Made by a program: the position numbers and the translations under genes. Positions 1 through 7,305 of a stretch of 64,000 bases of DNA are shown here, piece after piece (positions within the stretch are counted from its first letter, which is position 1; every line of letters starts with the position of its first letter). The notes beneath the pieces are model-generated. The model made no database searches. It saw nothing but the letters and a program-made list of their open reading frames with translations, and was not told the origin of the DNA. Source of the stretch: Terriglobales bacterium (lineage in GTDB: Bacteria; Acidobacteriota; Terriglobia; Bryobacterales; Bryobacteraceae); assembly GCA_027485675.1 (NCBI GenBank), contig JAIXQP010000022.1:246502-310501 (forward strand). Reading direction: 5' to 3'.

Positions 1-319
1 AGGCAAACAGCGTCTTGCCGTCGGGACTGAAGCCGAGGCCGAACCAGGCCGACTTCATGGGGATGCGCTGCACGGCTTCCCAGGAGGCGAGGTCGATGAC
101 ATCGAGGCCATGCGGATTGAAGCCCGCGTGCAGGCCGATGATGGTTTTGCCGTCCGGCGAGGGGAGCAACTGGAGGGTCATATCCTCGGTGGTGACGGCG
201 GGACCAACCGGGGTAATCCGCCAGCCGTTCGGCAGATGGTAGCCGCCGGACATGGGGCCGGGCTTTTGGGCGAGGAGGAGTGCAGCGGAGGCAAAGAGAC
301 AGAGGAGGCGGCGCGACAT
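1..319 (-). CDS. Secreted beta-propeller repeat protein, 3' end outside window
   Basis: The reading frame begins at an ATG at 319 and runs off the left edge, so only about 106 N-terminal residues are visible. It opens with a signal peptide (MSRRLLCLFASAALLLAQ). Then come phrases typical of YVTN/WD-like propeller blades: LLPSPDGKTIIGLHAG, GLDVIDLASWEAVQRIP and GFSPDGKTLFA, with an SPDGK turn repeated about 50 residues apart. Such proteins are exported, and in acidobacteria they are often fused to a phosphoesterase domain further on. That part is not visible, so no enzyme function is claimed. A 159-base spacer separates this gene from the divergent deacylase gene. Confidence 0.75.
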   Translation of the reverse strand, partial: MSRRLLCLFASAALLLAQKPGPMSGGYHLPNGWRITPVGPAVTTEDMTLQLLPSPDGKTIIGLHAGFNPHGLDVIDLASWEAVQRIPMKSAWFGLGFSPDGKTLFA

Positions 320-478
320 GCTCCCAATTAGATCACTACATTGTGAAAATGCGATGACTCGACGGGGTTTTGCGTAGGCGGGAATTGGAATCTTCCGTGG
401 GGCCGGCGCATGCCGCCAACCCGCGCCAGCACCACCGTTTCATCAGCCTGCTGCAAGCTCAGTAGAATAGGGCTCGGT

Positions 479-1477
479 ATGAGCGCCTCTCCAATCCATT
501 GCTCGGTGCCGCTCGACGCCACGAGCGGCAAGTTCACGGGCCACCTGGCGATTCCGTATTCCTACAATCTCGGTGGCTGGGCGAACCTGCTGGTGCCGAT
601 TTGCGTCGTCGCGAACGGCCCGGGACCGACGGTGCTGCTGATGGCCGGCAACCACGGGGACGAGTATCCCGGCCAAGTGGCCATTCAACACCTTTGGCGG
701 CAACTTCGCCCGGAGGATGTCCGCGGCCGGTTGATTCTGATTCCGACGCTGAGTCCGCCAGCGGCACAGGCCGGCACGCGGCTGTGGCCACTCGATGGCC
801 GGAACTTCAACCGCTGTTTCCCGGGCAATCCGGCGGGTACGCCCAGCGAGGTGCTGGCGCACTTTTTATCGAGCGTGCTGTTTCCGTTGGCCGACGTGGT
901 GATCGACCTGCACACGGGCGGCCGCAGCTTGAACTTCGTTCCGTGCGCGCACATGCATCTGGTGGACAATCCGGCCATGTTCGCGGCCACCGAAGCGTTT
1001 CTCACGGACTTCTGTTTTCTCTACACGGACGTGGCCGGCGCCGGGCTGTTGCCATCGGAAGCCGAGCGCCAAGGCAAGCTCGTCATCACGACCGAGCTCG
1101 GCGGCGGCGAAACGGTGACCGCCTCGTTGCACCGGCTGACGCAGGCGGGCCTGGCGAACGTGTTGCGCCACATTGGCGTCCTGGCCGGCGCGCCGGTGGC
1201 GCGGCAGCGGCCGGCGCGCTGGGTGCAGTCGCTCGACCGGGAAGACTACCGCTTTGCGCCCATTTCCGGCCTGTTTGAAGCGACGGTGGAGCTGGGCGAG
1301 ACGGTGGCGGCCGGAGACGTTTTGGGCCGCATCCTTGACCTTGAAGATCCCAACCGCGAGCCGGCGGTGATCGTTTCGCCGAGCGCCGGCTTGCTGATCG
1401 CCAACCGTTCCCCCTCCCGCGTCGCCCAAGGCGACTGCGTGGCCGTGATTGCCCACGAGACCCATCCCTATGCCTAA
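479..1477 (+). CDS. Succinylglutamate desuccinylase/aspartoacylase family zinc deacylase
   Basis: A 332-residue zinc-dependent carboxypeptidase-fold deacylase. The zinc site is visible as MAGNHGDEYPG (His and Glu ligands, about residues 59-62) and VIDLHTGG (third His, about 143). The C-terminal segment resembles a biotinyl-lipoyl-like beta domain (ATVELGETVAAGDVLGRILD). Members hydrolyse N-acyl amino acids, for example N-acetylaspartate, N-succinylglutamate and N-acetyl-diaminobutyrate (DoeB). The exact substrate cannot be read from sequence. The frame is open upstream to 410, but MSASPIHCS at 479 fits the family start better. The stop codon overlaps the next gene by 8 bases, which implies translational coupling to the M81 peptidase. 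Confidence 0.85.
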   Translation: MSASPIHCSVPLDATSGKFTGHLAIPYSYNLGGWANLLVPICVVANGPGPTVLLMAGNHGDEYPGQVAIQHLWRQLRPEDVRGRLILIPTLSPPAAQAGTRLWPLDGRNFNRCFPGNPAGTPSEVLAHFLSSVLFPLADVVIDLHTGGRSLNFVPCAHMHLVDNPAMFAATEAFLTDFCFLYTDVAGAGLLPSEAERQGKLVITTELGGGETVTASLHRLTQAGLANVLRHIGVLAGAPVARQRPARWVQSLDREDYRFAPISGLFEATVELGETVAAGDVLGRILDLEDPNREPAVIVSPSAGLLIANRSPSRVAQGDCVAVIAHETHPYA

Positions 1478-2978
1478 AATTCTGATCAACGAACTGAAGC
1501 AGGAAATCTCTTCTTTCAATCCCCATTTGGGCCAATACCGTGACTTTCTGATCGCCCGAGGCCCAGGGGTGCTGGCGGCGCACCGCGGGTTGCGCTCGGA
1601 GGTGGCCGGGGCTTTGGGCGTCTTCGCCGAACGCGCGGATCTCACGCTAGTGGGCGGCTACAGCGCGCGGGCCATTACCTCCGGCGGCACGTTGGCCGAC
1701 GCGGCCTTCGCCCAATTGGCCGAGGAGTTTCTGGCGGCCGTGCGGGAGAACCAGGATGCCGATGCGATCTATTTCTGCCTGCATGGCGCGTGCGCCGCGG
1801 AGACGATCCACGATTGCGAGGGCTATCTGCTGGCCGAGGCGCGCAAGATTGTGGGCGACCGGATTCCGCTGGTGACCTCGCTCGACTTGCACGGCATTCT
1901 GACGGACACGATTCTCGAACACTCGTCGGCCGTCGTGCTGTACCACACGTATCCGCACGTGGATTTCTTCGAGACCGGCGAACGCGCGGCCCGGCTGCTG
2001 CTGCGCCTGCTGCACCACGAGGTAAAGCCGGTCTCCATCCGGGTGCCGATTCCGGCTCTCGTACGCGGGAACGAACTCAAGACCGCCACCGGGCGGTGGG
2101 GCGAATGCGTCCGCGCGGCCATTGCTTATGAGAACAGCCCGGGCGGGCTTTCGGGCGGGATGTTCATCGGCAACCCGTTCACGGATGTGCCGGATCTGCT
2201 TTCGAACGTGCTGCTGGTAGCTGACGGCGAAGCGAACGTGCCGGCGGCGGAGGCCGAGGCGGTGCGGATCGCCGAGACATTCTGGGCGATGCGCCACCAT
2301 CTGCACCAACCGGTGACGCCGCTCGCCGAAAGCATCGCGCGGTTTGCCGCGGCCAAGGGCCGGGTGGTGCTGGTGGATGCCGCGGACGCGACGAGTTCGG
2401 GCGCATCGGGGGATTCGAACGCGATTCTGGGAGAGCTGCTGGCGCAGAAGGTGCAACGCACGGTGCTGCTGCCGATCGTCGATGCGCCTGCCGTGGCCGA
2501 GGCCATGGCGGTGGGCATTGGGGTGACGCTGACGGTTCCGCTGGGGGGCACGCTGGACGCCGGGCGGTTTACGCCGCTGGCTTTTACGGGCACGGTGCGC
2601 CACCTTTCCGACGGCCGTTTTCGCAGTGAGTCCAACGGGGAGATCTGGGACGGCGGCCCCACGGCGGTGCTGGAGGGCGGGAACATCACGGTGGTGATCA
2701 CGAGCCAGGCCGTGAATCTGTTCGACCGGTCTTTGTTCTTCGCGCACGGTTTGGATCCCGCGTACTTCGACGGGACCGTGGTGAAGAGTCCGCACTGCCA
2801 GCCGCACATGTTCGACGAGGGCGCGGAGATGATTCTGAACATCGACGCACCGGGTTCGACGAGTGCGAACCTGCCTTATCTGGGCCATACGCGCTGCGCC
2901 CGGCCGATCTTTCCCCTGGAGCCGGAGACCGCGTTTACGCCACGGCCGCGGCGGTTCTACGGGGTGAGGGACAAGTAG
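1470..2978 (+). CDS. M81 family metallopeptidase (MlrC-like)
   Basis: A 502-residue homologue of the MlrC family, named after the last enzyme of microcystin breakdown. The start MPKILINELKQEISSFNP is the usual N-terminus of the family, so the ATG at 1470 is preferred to the in-frame ATG at 1449. Candidate zinc and acidic residues lie in YFCLHGAC, TSLDLHG and YHTYPHVD. The C-terminal MlrC_C domain contains the VLVDAADATSSGASGDS stretch. Family members outside microcystin degraders are common in soil bacteria and probably act on small amide or peptide substrates. Coupling to the deacylase upstream suggests one catabolic route for N-acylated amino acids or peptides (inference). The 3' end overlaps the convergent gene by 22 bases. 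Confidence 0.88.
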   Translation: MPKILINELKQEISSFNPHLGQYRDFLIARGPGVLAAHRGLRSEVAGALGVFAERADLTLVGGYSARAITSGGTLADAAFAQLAEEFLAAVRENQDADAIYFCLHGACAAETIHDCEGYLLAEARKIVGDRIPLVTSLDLHGILTDTILEHSSAVVLYHTYPHVDFFETGERAARLLLRLLHHEVKPVSIRVPIPALVRGNELKTATGRWGECVRAAIAYENSPGGLSGGMFIGNPFTDVPDLLSNVLLVADGEANVPAAEAEAVRIAETFWAMRHHLHQPVTPLAESIARFAAAKGRVVLVDAADATSSGASGDSNAILGELLAQKVQRTVLLPIVDAPAVAEAMAVGIGVTLTVPLGGTLDAGRFTPLAFTGTVRHLSDGRFRSESNGEIWDGGPTAVLEGGNITVVITSQAVNLFDRSLFFAHGLDPAYFDGTVVKSPHCQPHMFDEGAEMILNIDAPGSTSANLPYLGHTRCARPIFPLEPETAFTPRPRRFYGVRDK

Positions 2979-3523
2979 GGCGACAGCGCCTGTTCGAGAG
3001 CGGCGCTATCGTCCGACCGTAAGGGAACGTTAAACCGCGAGCCCCGTTTTGCTCGCTGTTCCCGCTCATAGGCCTTGCGCAGGGGCGATACGCGCCGAAG
3101 GCGCGCGGAGTCATAGCGGCTTTCGAGGCGCCTGCGGCGGTCCTTATCCCGGGTGCTCGCGATGTCGCGGCGAATGCGCGCCTCTTCCTCGGACAGGCCC
3201 CAGCGGGAGGAGTCAATGCCGGGCAGGGTGAGCAGTTCCCGGTTGGTAAAGCCGCCGCCGTTCAGGTGGACTTCTACGTGGCCGCCCTTGCGTTTGACGA
3301 GGCTAACGACCACGGCCTGACCCTTCGCTACGCCGACCCCATACTTTTGGAGCCGTTCGCGCAGGGTGGCCTCATCGAGCGGGAGATCGACGCCCGAGTC
3401 GTCGGCCGGCATATCGAGGAGCGCCTGGGCCTTCCGCATGTTCCAGGGGTGCGACGGATCTTGCGCCCACAGCCCGGCGGCCATCCACAACGCGAGCCCG
3501 AGGCGCTTCCCTTGGCACTTCAT
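2957..3523 (-). CDS. Uncharacterised secreted basic protein
   Basis: 188 residues with a signal peptide (MKCQGKRLGLALWMAAGLWAQ). The mature part has no domain I recognise. It has a short hydrophobic beta-like region (AVVVSLVKRKGGHVEVHLNGGG) followed by a long Arg/Glu-rich helical stretch (EEEARIRRDIASTRDKDRRRR) that could form a coiled coil or bind nucleic acid or polyanions. The frame stays open upstream to 3769, but that part would overlap the divergent aldolase, and the ATG at 3523 gives a clean signal peptide. Only 18 bases separate this start from the aldolase start on the other strand, with no Shine-Dalgarno sequence on either side. Confidence 0.6.
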   Translation of the reverse strand: MKCQGKRLGLALWMAAGLWAQDPSHPWNMRKAQALLDMPADDSGVDLPLDEATLRERLQKYGVGVAKGQAVVVSLVKRKGGHVEVHLNGGGFTNRELLTLPGIDSSRWGLSEEEARIRRDIASTRDKDRRRRLESRYDSARLRRVSPLRKAYEREQRAKRGSRFNVPLRSDDSAALEQALSPYLSLTP

Positions 3524-3541
3524 TTGGCATATTGTATCCCG

Positions 3542-4408
3542 ATGAGTTTTCACTCCGTACTCCACGCGCTCCGTCCGCTCGTTTTCGGAACGGCCCTGCT
3601 CGCCGCCACGCTTTCGGCCCAGGGCCAACCTCGGATTTTCAATACCGTCAAGCAGAAGCTGGCGGCCGGCAAGCAGGTGGTGGGAGGCACGGTCTATGTC
3701 GCCAACCCCGATACGTACTGCGCCATGGCCACTTCCGGCTTCGACTTTCTTTGGATCGAGATGCAGCACAGCCCGATGACCTATCAGGACGTGGCGCGCA
3801 TGGTGATGGCGTGCAAAGGCGCCCCGGCGATGCCGTTCATCCGGGTGCCGGACGCGACCGAAGGCGATATCCAGAAGGCCGTGGACCTGGGCGCCGTGGG
3901 CATCATCATCCCGATGGTGGACGATGTGCAGAAGGTGAAGAACGCCATCAAGTTCGCCATGTATCCGCCGAAGGGCAAGCGCAGTTTGGGCGGCGGACAG
4001 TTCGGGCCGCTATATGGCGCGGACTACCGGCAGATCGCGAACGACAACATGATGATCGTTGCCATGATCGAGTCACCGGCCGGGGTGAAGATCGCCAAGG
4101 AACTTGCGGCCATTCCGGAAGTGGACGTGGTCTTTGTCGCGAGCACGGACCTGAGCAGCTTTTCGGGTCTCAAGCAGGGCGACCCGAAGTATGAAGCCAT
4201 GGTGTCCGAAGTGCGGGACGCCGTGCTGGCCGCCGGAAAGAAGGTGGCGGGGCCGCTGGCTTGGAAGTCGACGCGGAAGGGCTACTCGTTTTACCAGGGG
4301 CCGGGGGAGACGGTGCTGCTTAAGTCCGGGGTGCAACTGGCGTTGGGCGATTCGCCGCAGAGCGAATCGAAAAAGGGCGTGGCGCCGACGGAAGGGTCCG
4401 AGAAGTAG
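3542..4408 (+). CDS. Secreted HpcH/HpaI-type aldolase
   Basis: 288 residues of the HpcH/HpaI aldolase/citrate lyase TIM-barrel family, class II pyruvate aldolases. Family residues are in place: E73 and H76 in WIEMQHSP, the substrate-carboxylate Arg R101 in PFIRVP, and metal ligands E177 (MIESPAG) and D203 (ASTDLSS), spaced 26 residues apart as in characterised members. The unusual part is the N-terminus. Residues 1-28 (ending LLAATLSAQGQ) form a signal peptide, so the enzyme should be exported, whereas studied relatives are cytoplasmic. The start at 3542 is the only ATG that gives this leader. No upstream Shine-Dalgarno sequence is visible. It ends one base before the convergent MscS gene. 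Confidence 0.85.
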   Translation: MSFHSVLHALRPLVFGTALLAATLSAQGQPRIFNTVKQKLAAGKQVVGGTVYVANPDTYCAMATSGFDFLWIEMQHSPMTYQDVARMVMACKGAPAMPFIRVPDATEGDIQKAVDLGAVGIIIPMVDDVQKVKNAIKFAMYPPKGKRSLGGGQFGPLYGADYRQIANDNMMIVAMIESPAGVKIAKELAAIPEVDVVFVASTDLSSFSGLKQGDPKYEAMVSEVRDAVLAAGKKVAGPLAWKSTRKGYSFYQGPGETVLLKSGVQLALGDSPQSESKKGVAPTEGSEK

Positions 4409-5215
4409 TTACTTGCCGATCTCGACGCCCTCCGCGATGAGGGCGGCATGAATCGCGTGGTGGAGTTCGCTGAGGAACTCCGGCTCGCCGATGTGGGAGA
4501 CGAGCAGTTCAAACTGCATCGACTTCTCGTTGCCGCCTTTGAACAGGACGCGGGGCGCCGGATCCGCAACGACGTCCGGGCTGGATCGGGCGATGGCCAG
4601 GAGGCGCTGTTCGACTTCCCGGGGCGCCAAACCGTTGAGCACCTGCACCGGGATGCGATACTGCACGGGCGTTTCCCCGCCCTTCCAATTCGTGACGTTT
4701 TCGATGACGAAGCGGGAGTTGGGCAGGATGACGAGAACGTTGTCCCGGGTCTGCAGCTTGGTGCTGCGGGCCCCGATGGACAGCACGCGGCCTTCGACGC
4801 CGCCCACTTCCACACGGTCTCCCACTTGAATGGGCCGTTCGACAAGCAGGATGAGGCCGCTGAAGAAGTTGTTCGTAATGTGCTGCAGGCCGAGGCCTAA
4901 GCCGATACCCATGGCGCCCGCGAAGACGCTGAAGGCGGTTAGATCGACGCCCGCGGTTTGCAGAATCGCCACCACGCCGCCGAGCAGGAACAGGTAGCGG
5001 ACGATGGAACCGATGGCTTCGCGGGCGCCGAGTTCGAGATTCAAGCGGCTCAGCAGCCCATGAACCAGCACGTACTTCACGTGGCCGGCGAGCCAGAACA
5101 GGCCTACCAGCAGAAACAGCAACGAAACCAGCGTCCAGACGGTTACCTGCGTCTGGCCCATATTGATTAGGGGAATCTCGAGGGCCGAGCGGACTGGGGC
5201 CAACCAATCGTTCAT
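4409..5215 (-). CDS. Small-conductance mechanosensitive channel (MscS family)
   Basis: 268 residues, close to the length of E. coli MscS (286). Three membrane segments are visible at about 25-45, 65-85 and 92-115. The pore-lining TM3 reads GAMGIGLGLGLQHITNNFF with its Gly/Ala pattern, followed by the conserved SGLILLVERPIQVGD leading into the beta domain (VEGRVLSIGARST), and then the C-terminal alpha/beta domain. The protein opens under membrane tension and releases solutes after osmotic downshock. Its start overlaps the end of the upstream glycosyltransferase gene by 4 bases (ATGA), so the two are translated together. Pairing with a probable compatible-solute synthase makes osmotic adaptation the likely role. 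Confidence 0.92.
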   Translation of the reverse strand: MNDWLAPVRSALEIPLINMGQTQVTVWTLVSLLFLLVGLFWLAGHVKYVLVHGLLSRLNLELGAREAIGSIVRYLFLLGGVVAILQTAGVDLTAFSVFAGAMGIGLGLGLQHITNNFFSGLILLVERPIQVGDRVEVGGVEGRVLSIGARSTKLQTRDNVLVILPNSRFVIENVTNWKGGETPVQYRIPVQVLNGLAPREVEQRLLAIARSSPDVVADPAPRVLFKGGNEKSMQFELLVSHIGEPEFLSELHHAIHAALIAEGVEIGK

Positions 5216-6465
5216 ACCATCAACGGCTCCGCGAACTGTTCCTGATTTTGCAGCATGGTTTCCTGCCGGCTGGAGGCTTGAGGAAGCCGGCCGCCCACCG
5301 TGACGATATGTTCCGGCCGGATCGCGAGGTGATCTGCTAAGTGTATCAAGAGCGGTTGCGGCGCTTCGGTGATGGCTCCCGTGGCGCGTCCGCCGTGGAA
5401 ATACAGGTGGTGTCCGACGCTGAAATCGGCAAAGACGCGCCGCCGGATGATCTCGGCGATGAGATCGAGGCCTTCGCTGACGATACCGACGCGATAGCCG
5501 TCTTTGCGCAGGTTCACGACCATGTCGACGACGCCTGGCCGGAGCGGAATCTGGCGGGCGGCCTCGACAATTTCCTCACGGGAGACACCCTCCAGGCACT
5601 GCGCCACGGCGGGCGCGGAGGTCCGGTGGGCCGCCACGCAAGCGCCGCGGCCCACCCGGTCCGCGACGAAGCGCAGCGCATCGGTGGCCACCAGTTCGGT
5701 ATCGAGATCGATCAGGGCGAGTCGCTCGCAGCCCTTGATCCGGTGCAACTGGGCCGAAAGTTCAGCTTGGGCGCGCCGGTCGGCATCGTCCACGGTTTGC
5801 ACCTGGCCGATGGAAAGCCGGCCGTAGCGCGCGGCGCGGTGCATGATGGTGCGGACGACTGCGGTGGCCAGTTCATCGAGTTGCGAAAGGGGCTTGCGGT
5901 CGGCGCGCGAGCTAGGGAAAGTCACCTCGGCGATGCGTGCCCCGGCGAAGTGGGCATCGATGAGCAGAGCGAGATCGACGTGTCCATCGAGTTCGATGGG
6001 CAGCTTCGCCAAGAGGGTACGGTGCACGGCCACGGCTCCGCTGAGGGGCGCGTTGAGGTGGGCCAGTTCCGGAAAGAAGTTGGCCAGTAGGGGCTTGGCC
6101 GTTAAGGTGGTCAAGCGGTTCGGCAGGGGCCCGCTCCCGGCTTTGACCAGATCGGCCTGGCCGCCGAAGATGGGCCGGGCCATCTGTTCGATCACGCGGT
6201 CGTCGTCGGCGTCAAAGTCACCGCCGAGATAGACGACCACTTCAAAGCGGGCCGCGCGGAGGCCATCCGCCATGGAGCCGCCGCGGCCCAAGACGGTGCT
6301 GGGAATCACGCGCGCCCCGGCCCGCATGGCTGCTTCCGGGGTGCCGTTCGTCGAACCATCGTCCACGACTAAAATCTCGCTGACGAGCGGGGACTGGCTG
6401 GCGAGCCAGATGACCGAATCCAAATTCGCGCCTTCGTTATGGGTGGGGATGACGACACTGATCAT
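5212..6465 (-). CDS. GpgS-like glycosyltransferase fused to degenerate HAD/SerB-like domain
   Basis: 417 residues in two parts. Residues 1 to about 235 are a GT-A glycosyltransferase of the glucosyl-3-phosphoglycerate synthase type: VIPTHNEGANL, VVDDGSTNGT, GRGGSMADGL, a DxD region in LGGDFDADDD, and an NRLTTLTAKPLLANFFPEL stretch that matches GpgS. Residues of about 240-417 resemble a phosphoserine-phosphatase-like HAD fold. Motif I is altered to LIDLDTEL (Glu where Thr/Val is normal) and motif IV reads VTVGGRLPQ, lacking the acidic metal ligands, so phosphatase activity is doubtful. Upstream, AAGGAG precedes the ATG. Expected product: glucosyl-3-phosphoglycerate, precursor of the compatible solute glucosylglycerate. 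It overlaps the MscS gene by 4 bases. Confidence 0.75.
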   Translation of the reverse strand: MISVVIPTHNEGANLDSVIWLASQSPLVSEILVVDDGSTNGTPEAAMRAGARVIPSTVLGRGGSMADGLRAARFEVVVYLGGDFDADDDRVIEQMARPIFGGQADLVKAGSGPLPNRLTTLTAKPLLANFFPELAHLNAPLSGAVAVHRTLLAKLPIELDGHVDLALLIDAHFAGARIAEVTFPSSRADRKPLSQLDELATAVVRTIMHRAARYGRLSIGQVQTVDDADRRAQAELSAQLHRIKGCERLALIDLDTELVATDALRFVADRVGRGACVAAHRTSAPAVAQCLEGVSREEIVEAARQIPLRPGVVDMVVNLRKDGYRVGIVSEGLDLIAEIIRRRVFADFSVGHHLYFHGGRATGAITEAPQPLLIHLADHLAIRPEHIVTVGGRLPQASSRQETMLQNQEQFAEPLMV

Positions 6466-6546
6466 GGGATTCTCCTTCCCTCCACCCTATCCGCCGGGCC
6501 CCACCGCCGACCATCCTGAAAAGACACCAGATTGCGTAAACTTTGC

Positions 6547-7305
6547 TTAGTGGGTCATCGCATACAAAATGTAGTTGATCCCGAAGCGATAGGCTAAAGC
6601 GGTCATTTTTTCTGGGTATTCGGGCATGTCGGCGTGCTCCCAGGCGTCGCCGACGTCCTGGTTGAAATTGACGGCCACCACCATCCTCCCCTTTTCATCG
6701 TAGATGGCCCGCCATTGGGGCCCCATCGCTTGGGGGCTGACGCCGATGAGCCCGTCGGCGCCGCGCCGCAGGTGGCGGAGGCCGGGAATGAAGGTCCGTT
6801 CAGTGATGTCATAGACGACGTGGAGGACGGGGTCGCCATCGGGGATGTCGACGATCATCCGGTCCGGAAAGACCCTCGCCATCGTCTCGCGGAAGGCTTC
6901 CCATTCGCGGTCGCCGTAGAAATCGTCGGTGACCAGGAATCCGCCGCGGTTCAGGTACTCGCGCAACTGCTTCACTTCAGCGTCGCTGAGATCCCAGTAG
7001 CCGACCTGGGTGGCGTAGACCCAGGGGTAGTCGAAGATGCGGTCGTCCGTCAACGGGAGATGGAGCGGTACGCCATTGTCGATGCGGGTGAGCCGGCGGA
7101 CGCCTTGCGCGAAGTGGGCGTCGGCTTCCGGCCAATCCTGCCGCCACCATCCGCGGCCACCGCCGAAGCGCCGCAGACCGGGCAGATCCCGGTATTCGAG
7201 CCGGACGAAGTGAAAGCCCCCCGACTCCGGAAAAGCAGCTTCCCGCTCGCCCCACTGCGCGTGCAAGGCGACCGCCACCACCGCCAGCCGGAGCGCGCGT
7301 CTCAT
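6547..7305 (-). CDS. Secreted DUF4159 domain protein
   Basis: 252 residues. It has an N-terminal signal peptide (RRALRLAVVAVALHAQ) and then a DUF4159 domain through to the end: FVRLEYRDLPG, WPEADAHFAQGVRRLT, YPWVYATQVGYWDLSD, LREYLNRGGFLVTDDFYG, ending in RFGINYILYAMTH. DUF4159 has a flavodoxin/GATase-like topology and is frequent in acidobacteria and planctomycetes. Its biochemical role is unknown. The start overlaps the stop of the histidine kinase by 4 bases (ATGA), so the two proteins are made from one mRNA. That is an unusual partnership for an exported protein. Confidence 0.85.
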   Translation of the reverse strand: MRRALRLAVVAVALHAQWGEREAAFPESGGFHFVRLEYRDLPGLRRFGGGRGWWRQDWPEADAHFAQGVRRLTRIDNGVPLHLPLTDDRIFDYPWVYATQVGYWDLSDAEVKQLREYLNRGGFLVTDDFYGDREWEAFRETMARVFPDRMIVDIPDGDPVLHVVYDITERTFIPGLRHLRRGADGLIGVSPQAMGPQWRAIYDEKGRMVVAVNFNQDVGDAWEHADMPEYPEKMTALAYRFGINYILYAMTH

